A stretch of 53,239 nt of DNA from Bacillota bacterium (GCA_023458755.1 JAEWYE010000063.1:1-53239); one strand, 5' to 3'; counted from the stretch's first letter, positions 1-8,716 are shown. Numbers and translations: made by a program. Notes: generated by a model not told the origin, from the letters alone.

Positions 1-156
1 TATTGTGTTCATAGCGAATAGGATTCCTTTCTGTGCCGTTTTGTGTGGTAACTTAACTGTAACACAGACTTTTCCTATTCGCTATCTTTTTTTCACTTAT
101 TGTAACGCATCAATTGTAATCCTACAAGTAAATAGGCAAAAAGCGTGCGGAATCGG

Positions 157-184
157 TTGCTTTCTTTTGGAAAAGTGTTATAAT
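157..184 (+). promoter_or_regulatory. Candidate sigma-A promoter of the Ala/Ser-rich membrane protein gene
   Basis: TTGCTT (157-162), a 16-base spacer and a consensus TATAAT (179-184). Transcription would start near 191 and give a leader of about 120 bases. The rest of positions 1-295 is AT-rich with no convincing gene; a 63-codon frame at its start has no ribosome binding site. Confidence 0.55.
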
Positions 185-310
185 TATTTTGTGTAACTTT
201 GCATTTTTGATTTTATCCATATATTGGGGATTGGCAGTACCTTCCACCTAAACACACATATGAATTGAATTTGTATATATAAGTAAAAAGCCGCTATGGA
301 GGATATAGCA

Positions 311-952
311 ATGAATAAGAAAGTAAAAAGGCGAATCGCCCTGTTTTTTATATCTGTTTGTGCAGCTTCTATTTTTTCGACCACCGTTTTTGCAACATCA
401 TCAGACCCGAGCCAGTCACCAGCATCATCGGCAACATCGGTAGCTCCATCCTCAATACCGTCCGTTGACCCCAATGCGGAAAGCAGCCGTTTAGCGGCGG
501 AATCAGCCGCTAAAGTTGCGTCTGCAAAAGCAGCGTCCGCGTCCGCTTATGCGGCTTCCAAATTAGCCGCGCAGAAACTGTGGTGGAAACAGCATCAGGC
601 TTCGATTGCGGCCTCTTTAGCGGCAATGTCTTCCAGTGAATTGGAAAGCAGCATGGTTTCCAGTGAGGAATCCTCTTCCCTTGATATTTCCCTGCCAAGT
701 GTGGGCGATGTGAGCGGTGTCGGCGGGCTAACGGAATCCGGTACTGAGGTTCCGGGCAAAAGCTTCAATTTAATCGGCGTTATTTCACTGGCCTGCATCG
801 GTCTGGGTGTTTTGATTGTGCTGGCAGTACTGTTCAGCGCGAACCGTCGTCCTCCGCGCGGCGGCTCCGGACGTACCCGTTACCGCAAGCCGCACCGTTC
901 CAAGAAAAAACGTTTGCTGAACGATAAGTATTATCGGAATATGCGGTATTGA
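311..952 (+). CDS. Ala/Ser-rich secreted, membrane-anchored protein of unknown function
   Basis: I do not recognise a family. The protein has about 213 residues. An N-terminal signal segment (basic MNKKVKRR, then a hydrophobic stretch ending near VFATSS) is followed by about 120 residues dominated by Ser and Ala with some Pro. A single membrane helix near residues 160-182 (GVISLACIGLGVLIVLAVLF) leads to a very basic tail rich in Arg and Lys. The layout predicts an extracellular low-complexity stalk with a short cytoplasmic, possibly RNA- or lipid-binding tail. I chose the ATG at 311 because GGAGG (299-303) sits 7 bases upstream; the ATG at 296 lies before that site. A terminator follows directly, so the gene is probably monocistronic. 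The middle region may be biased in composition rather than conserved in sequence. Confidence 0.75.
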   Translation: MNKKVKRRIALFFISVCAASIFSTTVFATSSDPSQSPASSATSVAPSSIPSVDPNAESSRLAAESAAKVASAKAASASAYAASKLAAQKLWWKQHQASIAASLAAMSSSELESSMVSSEESSSLDISLPSVGDVSGVGGLTESGTEVPGKSFNLIGVISLACIGLGVLIVLAVLFSANRRPPRGGSGRTRYRKPHRSKKKRLLNDKYYRNMRY

Positions 953-975
953 TTTTAGCGAAATAAGCAAAGCAA

Positions 976-1008
976 TGGGAGTACGGTATCTGCCGTGCTC
1001 CTTTTTTG
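976..1008 (+). terminator. Rho-independent terminator
   Basis: GGAGTACGG (978-986) pairs with CCGTGCTCC (993-1001) through one G-U pair, and a run of six T follows. It ends the transcript of the Ala/Ser-rich protein gene. Confidence 0.8.
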
Positions 1009-1126
1009 TTTTGTTTTCCGCAATTGGCATGTAATACGGATTTGAAATAAAGGAAAGGCAGTCATCCATTAATCGACATAATTTTGCTCTATTATGAAAA
1101 AAATATTGAAAATTTTGTAAAAATTG

Positions 1127-1155
1127 TTGAAATTAACTGGTTGACATGCTACAAT
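1127..1155 (+). promoter_or_regulatory. Sigma-A promoter with extended -10, chemoreceptor gene
   Basis: TTGAAA (1127-1132), a 17-base spacer and TACAAT (1150-1155), with TG at 1147-1148 making an extended -10. A TTGACA at 1141 lies too close to any -10 to be used. No sigma-D type flagellar promoter is visible. Confidence 0.65.
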
Positions 1156-1207
1156 TATTCGTAAAGTTTCGTATATTTATGTGCGATTTTGTGGGGAGTG
1201 AAGGACA

Positions 1208-3244
1208 GTGAGCTTTTTTAAATCGTTAAAAGCAAAACTGATGGTTTCTACGATTATCATTGTGTCCGTTACCGTAATTGCAAATTTAATTATCGGTATT
1301 GTGACAAGCAAAATGAGCATTGAGAAGAACGTGGAACAGGATTTGCATTCAATCGGTTCCATGGCGGACGTTGCAATCAATAATTCGCTTGAAAAAATCA
1401 GACTTGGTGCAGGTGCATTGGGATCTCTGGACTATATTGGAAACGAATTGTATTCCGAAACTGCGCAGCTGAATAAGCTGGATACGGCAAAAGTGAAGTA
1501 TGGATTTCAAACAGTATCCCTTGTCGACAAAGACGGTGTTATACATAGCCTGGATAGCAGCTTAAACGGCAAAAACGTTAAAGATAAAGATTATTTTACG
1601 AATACGATGCTTGGATTCTCTTATCTTTCACCGGTAACGAAGGATGTAAACAACAAGCAGACCATCATTGCGTGCGCACCGATTACAAACGGTAAATACA
1701 ATGGCATAATTCTGGCAACTTTGGATGTGCAGACATACAGCAATATTATAAAAAATATCAGAATCGGGCAGACCGGCAATGTTTTTATTTTGGACAAATC
1801 AGGAAATATGATTGCGAATATACGTCCCGCGCTGGTTACGGGCAATGAGAATTTTATAGAGAAAGCGAAAACCGATGCAAGCTATGCCTCAGCCGCCGTT
1901 CTTTATAAAAAAATGATTGCCGGTAAAACCGGAACGGATAGTTATTCGTATCAGGGCAGTGAGCGGTATTGCTATTACGCGCCGCTGAAGGATACGGACG
2001 GCTGGTCGTACGGAGTGGCTGCTCCTGTTTCGGAGATGACGGCACCGGTTTGGAATACTATTATCGGGCTTGGCATATCCTCCATTATTTTTCTTCTTCT
2101 TGGCGGGCTTGGCTCACTTTTTATTGCAAAGCATATTGCCGCGCCGATTTCACTTGTGTGCGGCAAGTTGGAGCGCCTGTCGGTTGGCGATTTGAACACG
2201 GAACCGATTACAGTAAAAGCAAAGGATGAAACGGGAATCCTGGCGGCTTCGCTGAATACAACTGTGCAGAGCCTGCGCCGGTATGTTGCGGAAATTACCG
2301 AGGTTCTGGAAAAAATTGCACAAGGAAATATGCGTTCAAAAATTGATGAGAATTTGCAAGGAGATTTTGAACCGATTCAGAATTCCATTGCCACCATTAC
2401 CACTTCACTGAACGCGGTACTTTCCGATATTAACCGCGCGGCGGTTCAGGTGAGCGAGTCATCAGCACAGGTGTCAGACGGTGCGGCGTTGTTGTCGGAA
2501 AATACCACCAAGCAAGCGGGAGCGATTGAGGAATTATCCTCCACCTTGTTTGATATTGCGGAGAAAACCGACCAGAACTCTGAAAATGCAGCACAGGCAA
2601 ACAACATTTCCCAGAATGCCCGCAATGCGGCGGAAGCCGGGGATAACTATATGAAGGATATGCTTGGTTCCATGAATGACATCAGCGTATCCAGCGAAAA
2701 TATTTCAAAAATTATTAAAGTGATTGAGGATATTTCATTCCAGACGAATATTTTGGCCCTGAACGCGGCAGTGGAAGCTGCTAGAGCCGGGGCGGCGGGA
2801 AAGGGCTTTGCCGTTGTTGCCGACGAAGTGCGCAACCTTGCCACCAAGAGCGCGCAGGCGGCGAAGGAAACCACTGCTTTAATTGAGGATACTATCGGAA
2901 AAGTACAGCAGGGAACGCAAAAAGCCAATCAGGTCGCCGGTGCGCTGCATGAAATTGTGGAGCATGTGGAAAAATCCAGCAATATGGTAGCGCAAATTGC
3001 ACAGGCCTCCAAGGAACAGGCAATCGCACTGGATGAAGTCAAGGCAGGCATCAACCAGATTACCGAAGCGATTCAAACCAACTCCGCCACCAGCGAAGAA
3101 AGCGCGGCTGCTAGTGAAGAAATGCGCGCACAGGCAGCGGAACTGAAAGAAGAAATTTCACAGTTTCAGCTTTCCGATGAAGATGCCGAGGAAAAACCGG
3201 AACAAGCAGACGAAGAGAATCCGAAAGAACCGGCTTTGGTGTGA
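1208..3244 (+). CDS. Methyl-accepting chemotaxis protein (dCache sensor, HAMP, signalling domain)
   Basis: Transmembrane chemoreceptor of 678 residues. The first membrane helix is at about 12-34. An extracellular region of about 250 residues looks like a double-Cache ligand domain (LVDKDGVIHSLDSS, GNVFILDKSGNMIAN). The second helix lies at about 283-307, a HAMP domain follows to about 360, and the rest is the coiled-coil signalling domain. The conserved hairpin tip is plain: FQTNILALNAAVEAARAG followed by GKGFAVVADEVRNLA. The acidic tail has no NWETF-type methylase-docking pentapeptide. The GTG at 1208 is preceded by GGGGAG at 9 bases. No other chemotaxis or flagellar gene lies in the window, so this is an orphan receptor whose partners (CheA/CheW) must be elsewhere. 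The ligand cannot be inferred from the sequence. Confidence 0.95.
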   Translation: MSFFKSLKAKLMVSTIIIVSVTVIANLIIGIVTSKMSIEKNVEQDLHSIGSMADVAINNSLEKIRLGAGALGSLDYIGNELYSETAQLNKLDTAKVKYGFQTVSLVDKDGVIHSLDSSLNGKNVKDKDYFTNTMLGFSYLSPVTKDVNNKQTIIACAPITNGKYNGIILATLDVQTYSNIIKNIRIGQTGNVFILDKSGNMIANIRPALVTGNENFIEKAKTDASYASAAVLYKKMIAGKTGTDSYSYQGSERYCYYAPLKDTDGWSYGVAAPVSEMTAPVWNTIIGLGISSIIFLLLGGLGSLFIAKHIAAPISLVCGKLERLSVGDLNTEPITVKAKDETGILAASLNTTVQSLRRYVAEITEVLEKIAQGNMRSKIDENLQGDFEPIQNSIATITTSLNAVLSDINRAAVQVSESSAQVSDGAALLSENTTKQAGAIEELSSTLFDIAEKTDQNSENAAQANNISQNARNAAEAGDNYMKDMLGSMNDISVSSENISKIIKVIEDISFQTNILALNAAVEAARAGAAGKGFAVVADEVRNLATKSAQAAKETTALIEDTIGKVQQGTQKANQVAGALHEIVEHVEKSSNMVAQIAQASKEQAIALDEVKAGINQITEAIQTNSATSEESAAASEEMRAQAAELKEEISQFQLSDEDAEEKPEQADEENPKEPALV

Positions 3245-3265
3245 CATCAAACAAGTAAATAGTCA

Positions 3266-3307
3266 GCACCCCGCTTTCCGTTTGTACCGGAGGCGGGGCG
3301 TTTTTCT
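3266..3307 (+). terminator. Rho-independent terminator after the chemoreceptor gene
   Basis: A GC-rich stem (CCCCGC around 3270 with GCGGGG around 3293) with an apical CCG/CGG extension, followed by TTTTTC. It separates the chemoreceptor from lepA. Confidence 0.75.
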
Positions 3308-3353
3308 TGTGCTGGTGTATAATAGTTGAGGTCAAGGTTCCTCTCAAAAGAGA

Positions 3354-3435
3354 ATCCTCTCTGTCACGGCGGTAACATCTCCCTTTTGCAGGGGAGAAAG
3401 GTATTGACCCCACCCTCTGCTTAGCGCGCAACAGT
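3354..3435. repeat. Dispersed repeat: type A double hairpin plus a partial type B end
   Basis: Copy of the window's dispersed repeat. The type A part (about 3356-3401) reads CTCTCTGTCACGGCGGTAAC then ATCTCCCTTTTGCAGGGGAG, two adjacent short hairpins. The stretch to 3435 ends GCGCGCAACAGT, matching the end of the type B repeats, so the B copy is truncated. Intergenic, between the chemoreceptor terminator and the lepA promoter. Confidence 0.7.
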
Positions 3436-3496
3436 ATGGGAAGTCGGTATGCTAATTATACAGAACGATGTTTTTATAAAACGGTTTATTCAGTAA

Positions 3497-3525
3497 TTAA
3501 CTATTGTATAGTTTTATGATATAAT
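3497..3525 (+). promoter_or_regulatory. Candidate promoter of lepA-hemW
   Basis: TTAACT (3497-3502), a 17-base spacer and TATAAT (3520-3525), with TG one base before the -10 (3517-3518). Transcription would start about 40 bases before lepA. Confidence 0.6.
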
Positions 3526-3568
3526 AATAAAATATAAATACACTCGGAAAGAGATTAGGTGATTGAAT

Positions 3569-5377
3569 TTGTCAGTGCCACGCGAAAGAATACGCAATTT
3601 CAGCATTATTGCTCATATAGACCACGGCAAAAGTACATTGGCAGACCGCATCTTGGAACAGACAAAATCCGTTGCTCTGCGGGATATGGAAAACCAACTG
3701 CTGGACAATATGGATTTGGAGCGCGAACGCGGCATCACCATTAAGTCGCATGCCGTTACGCTGGTTTATCACGCGAACGACGGCGAAGACTATGTGTTTA
3801 ATTTAATTGATACGCCGGGCCATGTGGACTTTAACTATGAGGTTTCCCGCTCGCTGGCGGCCTGTGAAGGCGCAATTTTAGTAGTGGACGCTTCGCAGGG
3901 GATTGAGGCGCAGACGCTAGCTAACGCATATCTGGCGGTGGACGCTGGGCTTGAAATCGTGCCGGTCATTAACAAGATCGACTTGCCGAGTGCCGACCCG
4001 GAGCGCGTGCGCACGGAAATTGAGGATGTGCTGGGTATTCCGGCGGACGAAGCACCTGCCATTTCCGCCAAACTCGGCACGAATATCGATTTGGTGATGG
4101 AACAGGTGGTCAAGGCAGTTCCAGCGCCGCAGGGCGATGAGAACGCGCCGCTGGAAGCGCTGATTTTTGATTCCTATTACGATGCCTACAAGGGTGTTAT
4201 TGTATATGTCCGCGTAAAAGAAGGGCAGGTTCATCCGGGCGATGTCATCCGCATGATGGCGGTGGGCAGTGAGTTTACCGTGGTGGAGTGCGGCTATATG
4301 CGCGCAACCTGCATGGAACCGTCCGATGGCTTGATGGCGGGTGAGGTTGGCTACATTTCCGCTTCCATCAAGGCAGTAAAAGAAGCACGTGTGGGTGATA
4401 CCGTAACGCTGGCAAACCGTCCGGCTAAAAAAGCACTGCCCGGCTACCGTACGGTTCAGCCGATGGTGTTCTGCGGAATTTACCCGGCAGACGGTGCGCA
4501 TTACGCCGATTTGCGGGACGCACTCGACAAATTGCAGCTGAATGATGCCGCGCTTTCATATGAGCCGGAAACTTCAATCGCGTTGGGCTTTGGTTTCCGC
4601 TGCGGTTTTTTGGGACTGCTGCATATGGAAATTATTCAGGAGCGTTTGGAGCGCGAATATAACCTTGACCTTATCACAACGGCACCGAGCGTTGTATATC
4701 ATATTACCAAAACAAACGGTGAAATGATTGCCATTGATAACCCGACCAACTACCCGGACCCCGCAATGATTGCGCAGGCGGAGGAACCCATGACAAACGC
4801 CCATATTTATACCCCCAGTGAGTACGTGGGCAACATTATGGAGCTGTGTCAGGACAGACGCGGTGTATTCAAGGACATGAAGTATCTGGACGCGGACAGG
4901 GTGGATATCCATTATGAGCTACCGCTAAACGAAATCATTTACGACTTCTTTGATGCGCTCAAGAGCCGCACGCGCGGCTATGCCTCGTTTGACTATGAAC
5001 TTTCCGGTTACGCAAAATCCAATCTGGTCAAACTGGATATCATGCTCAACGGCGATGTGGTGGATGCGCTTTCGTTCATCATCCATGCGGATAAAGCCTA
5101 TCCGCGTGCCCGCAAAATGGCGGAAAAACTGGCGGAAAAAATTCCGCGCCAGTTGTTTGAAGTTCCCATTCAGGCTTGCGTGGGCGGCAGAATCATCGCG
5201 CGCGAAACAGTTAAGGCTATGCGTAAAGATGTACTTGCCAAGTGCTACGGCGGCGATATCACACGTAAAAAGAAACTGCTTGAAAAGCAAAAAGAAGGCA
5301 AAAAGCGCATGCGGCAGCTCGGTACGGTGGAGGTTCCGCAGGAAGCGTTTATGTCGGTACTGAAACTTGATGAATAA
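3569..5377 (+). CDS. lepA: Elongation factor 4 (LepA), ribosome-associated GTPase
   Basis: LepA/EF4 binds ribosomes and is thought to promote back-translocation or late initiation steps under stress; it acts in the cytoplasm or at the membrane. The translation shows the G1 loop AHIDHGKSTLADRI, the G3 motif DTPGHVDF and the G4 motif NKID near the N-terminus, then the EF-G-like domains. The LepA-specific C-terminal part ends KKRMRQLGTVEVPQEAF. At about 602 residues it is full length. The TTG at 3569 is preferred because AGGTGA (3557-3562) then lies 6 bases upstream; the TTG at 3563 directly abuts that site. hemW starts inside the lepA stop region, so the two are co-transcribed, a pairing common in Firmicutes. 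Confidence 0.97.
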   Translation: MSVPRERIRNFSIIAHIDHGKSTLADRILEQTKSVALRDMENQLLDNMDLERERGITIKSHAVTLVYHANDGEDYVFNLIDTPGHVDFNYEVSRSLAACEGAILVVDASQGIEAQTLANAYLAVDAGLEIVPVINKIDLPSADPERVRTEIEDVLGIPADEAPAISAKLGTNIDLVMEQVVKAVPAPQGDENAPLEALIFDSYYDAYKGVIVYVRVKEGQVHPGDVIRMMAVGSEFTVVECGYMRATCMEPSDGLMAGEVGYISASIKAVKEARVGDTVTLANRPAKKALPGYRTVQPMVFCGIYPADGAHYADLRDALDKLQLNDAALSYEPETSIALGFGFRCGFLGLLHMEIIQERLEREYNLDLITTAPSVVYHITKTNGEMIAIDNPTNYPDPAMIAQAEEPMTNAHIYTPSEYVGNIMELCQDRRGVFKDMKYLDADRVDIHYELPLNEIIYDFFDALKSRTRGYASFDYELSGYAKSNLVKLDIMLNGDVVDALSFIIHADKAYPRARKMAEKLAEKIPRQLFEVPIQACVGGRIIARETVKAMRKDVLAKCYGGDITRKKKLLEKQKEGKKRMRQLGTVEVPQEAFMSVLKLDE

Positions 5378-6470
5378 CATTGGTCTTTATATTCACATTC
5401 CGTTCTGTGACGGCAAATGCCCCTACTGTGATTTTTATTCTCTGCGTGCCGATGAAAAGCGCATGGATGATTATACGGAAGCGGTTATTCGTTCCCTGTC
5501 CGATTACAGCCGCAAGCTGAACCGCACGGCGGATACGCTGTATTTCGGCGGCGGTACGCCGAACTTAATCGGGGCAGAGCGGCTTTCTGCCATTGTTTCT
5601 GCCGCAAAGTCCGGCTTTGGGCTGCAGAATGCCGAAATCACGGTGGAAGTGAACCCCGCGCGCGAACTGGACCGCTTTTTTGAAGAAATATACAAAGCGG
5701 GCGTAAACCGCCTTTCTGTCGGATTGCAGTCAGCAAGCGATGAGGAACTCAAGCAGCTTGGCCGCAGGCATACGGCAGAGCAGGCGAGCGAAGCGGTCGC
5801 GGCAGCACAGCAGGCAGGCTTCCACAATGTTTCTCTTGATCTCATGCTTGCGGTTCAGGGGCAGACACAGCAAAGTCTTTTCAACTCTATTCAGTTCTGT
5901 GCGAAGCAAAACATTCAACATGTTTCCGCTTATCTGTTGAAAATCGAACCGGGCACGAATTATTACCGCAAAAGGGATGAATTGGATTTGCCGGGCGAGG
6001 ACGCCGCCAGCGATTTGTACTTGTTTGCGGTGCGGGAATTGGAAAAGGCCGGATTCGCGCAGTACGAAATCTCCAATTTTGCTAGAGAAAACTATGAAAG
6101 CCGGCACAATTTAAAATACTGGCACGACGGAGAATATCTCGGAATCGGCCCGGCGGCACATTCGTTTGTAAACGGGAAGCGATTTTATTACGGCCGGGAT
6201 TTGCAGGCGTTTTTGGACGGCACAGAACCGACACAGGACGGAACGGGCGGAAGCTTTGAAGAATACGCCATGCTTGCTCTGCGGCTGAACGAGGGACTGA
6301 CCGAAAGCGGGTGCCAAAATCGGTTTGAAATGCCGATTCCGCAGGAGATAGCACAGCGTGCAAAGAAATATGAAAAAGTCGGTTTGACCGTTTGCGATGA
6401 AAACGGAATTCGGTTCACTCCGAACGGTTTTTTGGTTTCAAATACGTTAATCGGGGAAATACTATTCTAG
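5370..6470 (+). CDS. hemW: HemW-type radical SAM heme chaperone
   Basis: HemW is a radical SAM protein related to oxygen-independent coproporphyrinogen III oxidase (HemN), and now regarded as a heme-insertion chaperone rather than an oxidase. The cluster motif CDGKCPYC at residues 13-20 gives the CxxxCxxC ligands, and GGGTPNL is the SAM-binding glycine motif. At about 366 residues it has HemW length; HemN proteins are about 90 residues longer. The ATG at 5370 overlaps the lepA stop codon by 8 bases, pointing to translational coupling. A TTG lies just in front at 5367 but has no better binding site. The older annotation as coproporphyrinogen oxidase should be avoided. Confidence 0.93.
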   Translation: MNNIGLYIHIPFCDGKCPYCDFYSLRADEKRMDDYTEAVIRSLSDYSRKLNRTADTLYFGGGTPNLIGAERLSAIVSAAKSGFGLQNAEITVEVNPARELDRFFEEIYKAGVNRLSVGLQSASDEELKQLGRRHTAEQASEAVAAAQQAGFHNVSLDLMLAVQGQTQQSLFNSIQFCAKQNIQHVSAYLLKIEPGTNYYRKRDELDLPGEDAASDLYLFAVRELEKAGFAQYEISNFARENYESRHNLKYWHDGEYLGIGPAAHSFVNGKRFYYGRDLQAFLDGTEPTQDGTGGSFEEYAMLALRLNEGLTESGCQNRFEMPIPQEIAQRAKKYEKVGLTVCDENGIRFTPNGFLVSNTLIGEILF

Positions 6471-6479
6471 CCCCTTTCA

Positions 6480-6513
6480 GAATGGCCGCACCAAAAGGAG
6501 CGGTCATTCTTTG
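6480..6513 (+). terminator. Weak terminator after hemW
   Basis: GAATGGCCGC (6480-6489) pairs with GCGGTCATTC (6500-6509) through one G-U pair, but only three T follow. Confidence 0.5.
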
Positions 6514-6576
6514 CGTTTAGAATCTCTTTATCACTTTTGTTTTATATCAGTGGGAGTTCCGATAGAAATGGGATAC

Positions 6577-6636
6577 GAATCTCTCTGTCGCTTCGGTGTC
6601 GCCGCAGCGATAGCTCCCTTTAGCAAGGGAGAAGGG
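6577..6636. repeat. Dispersed repeat, type A (first of two tandem copies)
   Basis: CGAATCTCTCTGTCGCTTCG then GTGTCGCCGCAGCGATAGC and CTCCCTTTAGCAAGGGAGAA. This variant has an extra CGCCGCAGCGATAG insert that is shared exactly with the next copy (6698-6754), so the two arose by local duplication. No gene is visible in 6471-7082: the interval holds three repeats and the hrcA promoter/operator. Confidence 0.75.
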
Positions 6637-6695
6637 TGAAAAAAGAAAAAAGGTACGTTATGTTTTTATGTGAGAGGTGCCTTGGCCGCGGGTGC

Positions 6696-6754
6696 GAATC
6701 TCTTTGTCACTGCGGTGTCGCCGCAGCGATAGCTCCCTTTAGCAGGGGAGAAGA
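6696..6754. repeat. Dispersed repeat, type A (second tandem copy)
   Basis: CGAATCTCTTTGTCACTGCG, GTGTCGCCGCAGCGATAGC and CTCCCTTTAGCAGGGGAGAA. Nearly identical to the copy about 119 bases upstream, including the CGCCGCAGCGATAG insert. An open frame of 76 codons runs through this block, but it is made of repeat sequence and is not a gene. Confidence 0.75.
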
Positions 6755-6823
6755 GAATGAAATGTGGTCTATTTCCTCGATTGAACAGGAATTTCGCATT
6801 GAGCAAAGCTTTTGTAGGATAAC

Positions 6824-6900
6824 CCTACGCCCCAGCGGAGCGACAAGGGCGGGCTTGCCGCCCTGATCCTATGGCTAGCGCACGGGAGTGCGCAACAGTA
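6824..6900. repeat. Dispersed repeat, type B
   Basis: CTACGCCCCAGCGGAGCGAC, then GGGCGGGCTTGCCGCCC (hairpin) and GCGCACGGGAGTGCGCAACA (second hairpin). The same module occurs at 33289-33369 and 50061-50140. Here it follows two type A copies in the order A-A-B. Confidence 0.75.
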
Positions 6901-6987
6901 ATGTAGAAGTGGGCGTGTGTTTGACTTGAATTTTGCGGCGGACAGCGAAAAAATGTACGATTTCACAATTAGTTTACATTTATCTTA

Positions 6988-7016
6988 TTGACATTAACCG
7001 AATAGAATGGTAAATT
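6988..7016 (+). promoter_or_regulatory. Sigma-A promoter of the hrcA-grpE-dnaK operon
   Basis: Consensus TTGACA (6988-6993), a 17-base spacer and TAAATT (7011-7016). The predicted start near 7023 places the CIRCE element at the very beginning of the transcript, the usual position for HrcA repression. Confidence 0.75.
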
Positions 7017-7027
7017 ATATCTTAGAG

Positions 7028-7054
7028 TTAGCACTCATATGAATAGAGTGCTAA
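7028..7054 (+). promoter_or_regulatory. CIRCE operator (HrcA binding site)
   Basis: TTAGCACTC, nine bases, GAGTGCTAA: a perfect match to the CIRCE consensus. It lies between the promoter and hrcA, so the operon is repressed by its own first product and induced by heat and protein misfolding. Confidence 0.98.
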
Positions 7055-7082
7055 TCCAATTAAAATAAACGAGGTGAGAGGG

Positions 7083-8126
7083 TTGGAGCTTAGCGAACGG
7101 AAATGTAAAATACTGGCCGCCATTGTGAACACCTATGTGGAAACCGGTGAGCCGGTGGGTTCGAAGGCACTTGCCCTTGATCTGGGTGTTTCTTCGGCGA
7201 CCATTCGCAATGAAATGGCGGATTTGGTGGAACTCGGTTTACTGGAACAGCCGCATACTTCCGCCGGCCGCGTTCCGTCACAGCGCGGTTACCGTCTTTA
7301 TATTGACCGCCTGATGGACCGGCAGTCGATTTCCCAACAGGAACAGCGCTATCTGGACGGTTTACTGCTTTCCAGCGCATATGACCCGGAACGTTTGCTG
7401 GACGGAGTTTCTCAGGCGCTGGCAAGTCTGACAAAATTCGCGGCGGTTTCCACAACGCCATCCGGTAATACGGCGAATATTCGCGGCGTTCAGTTTGTAC
7501 AAACCAGCCGGCGGACTGCCATGGTCATTTTAATGACTTCGGCGGGAACCATGAAAAACTGTATTTTTCACTGCGATTTCGATGTGACGCCGGAAATTTT
7601 ACGCGTGTTCTTCCGGGTGCTGAACGAAAAGCTGGTCGGGCTTCCGGTTTCTTCGATTACTCCCGCCTTTATTCAATCACTCGGTGCGTCCTTGGGCGAA
7701 ATGGCAATGCTGATGTCCTCCGCGCTGATGGCAGTGCTGGATGTGGCACAGGATACCATGGAAACCGATGTCTGCTTAAACGGTCAGATGAATCTTTTGT
7801 TCTACCCAGAGTTCGAGCAGGGGAACGCACGGCGTGTGATGGATTTTCTGGAGCGTCCGCAGGAGCTTGCAAGGCTGCTGATGGAGAATCAGAGCGCGAA
7901 GGAAATTCAGAATAAATTGAAGGTGCTGATTGGCAAAGAAGCCAAGCGGCCAGAACTGAACAATTCCAGTTTAATTGTTGCGCGCTACGCCATTAACGGG
8001 CAGGACGCCGGTGCTATCGGCATTATTGGGCCTACGCGCATGAATTACGGCAAAATGATTGCCAATATTGAATATCTTTCCGCATCGGTAGGGCGTATGC
8101 TTAGCGAACTGATGAGGGAAGAATGA
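7083..8126 (+). CDS. hrcA: Heat-inducible transcription repressor HrcA
   Basis: HrcA represses class I heat-shock genes by binding CIRCE; GroESL keeps it active, and unfolded protein titrates GroESL away. The translation begins ELSERKCKILAAIVNTYVET, and a winged-helix region carries SSATIRNEMADLVELGLLEQ, typical of the family. The central and C-terminal GAF-like domain follows, giving about 347 residues, normal length. The TTG at 7083 is chosen because AGGTGA (7072-7077) lies 5 bases before it and the HrcA consensus starts there; the GTG at 7074 sits inside the binding site. First gene of the operon, with the perfect CIRCE 29 bases upstream. Confidence 0.96.
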   Translation: MELSERKCKILAAIVNTYVETGEPVGSKALALDLGVSSATIRNEMADLVELGLLEQPHTSAGRVPSQRGYRLYIDRLMDRQSISQQEQRYLDGLLLSSAYDPERLLDGVSQALASLTKFAAVSTTPSGNTANIRGVQFVQTSRRTAMVILMTSAGTMKNCIFHCDFDVTPEILRVFFRVLNEKLVGLPVSSITPAFIQSLGASLGEMAMLMSSALMAVLDVAQDTMETDVCLNGQMNLLFYPEFEQGNARRVMDFLERPQELARLLMENQSAKEIQNKLKVLIGKEAKRPELNNSSLIVARYAINGQDAGAIGIIGPTRMNYGKMIANIEYLSASVGRMLSELMREE

Positions 8127-8716
8127 AAGGGGTATCAGCCTTGACAAAAAAGGAAGCTGACAAACAGAAAGAAAAGAAAGAGGTTCCGCAGACAAAAGCA
8201 AATACCGAAACAGCGGCGGATGAGGAAGTAAAAAAAGAGGAAAACAGCGATGCCGCCAAACTGCAGGAGCTGCAGGCAAAGCTGGAAGAGGTAACGAATC
8301 AGCTGCAAGCACAAAAAGACCAGATGCTTCGCACTTTAGCGGAATACGATAATTACCGCAAACGCACCGATAAGGAAAAGACCGCGATTTATTCGGACGC
8401 TACCGCAGATGTGGTTGCCAAATTCCTGCCGGTAACCGACAATCTCACACGTGCACTGGAACAGGAAAACTGCAGTCTGGAAGATTTGCGCAAGGGCGTT
8501 GAAATGGTGAACAACCAAATGCTTGACGCGCTGAGCAATTTAGGAATTGCGGTAATGGGAGAAGTCGGTGAGCCGTTTAATCCGGATTATCACAACGCGG
8601 TTTCCCATATTGAAGATGAAAAGCTGGAAGAAAACGTGGTATCTGCTGTTTTCCAAAAGGGCTACCGGATTGGCGACAAGATTGTACGCCACGCCATGGT
8701 TCAGGTTGCAAACTGA
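8123..8716 (+). CDS. grpE: Nucleotide exchange factor GrpE
   Basis: GrpE dimers release ADP from DnaK. The first 45 residues are charged (Lys/Glu) and low complexity. A long coiled coil follows (KLQELQAKLEEVTNQLQAQK and on), then LRTLAEYDNYRKRTDKEK, the family signature at the helix end. The C-terminal beta domain ends AVFQKGYRIGDKIVRHAMVQ. At 197 residues the length is normal. The ATG at 8123 overlaps the hrcA stop codon by four bases, suggesting coupling; a TTG at 8141 with AGGGG before it is a possible alternative. A 99-base gap with no clear terminator separates it from dnaK. Confidence 0.96.
   Translation: MKGVSALTKKEADKQKEKKEVPQTKANTETAADEEVKKEENSDAAKLQELQAKLEEVTNQLQAQKDQMLRTLAEYDNYRKRTDKEKTAIYSDATADVVAKFLPVTDNLTRALEQENCSLEDLRKGVEMVNNQMLDALSNLGIAVMGEVGEPFNPDYHNAVSHIEDEKLEENVVSAVFQKGYRIGDKIVRHAMVQVAN

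Noticed and set aside
5..196. 63-codon frame at the window start
   Set aside because: No Shine-Dalgarno site, AT-rich, and it runs through the promoter of the next gene.
5367..6470. Oxygen-independent coproporphyrinogen III oxidase (HemN)
   Set aside because: Length and N-terminus fit HemW; true HemN is about 90 residues longer.
6636..6866. 76-codon frame downstream of hemW
   Set aside because: It is built from repeat copies (type A and B) and has Cys/Gly-rich repeat-derived sequence; no good ribosome binding site.
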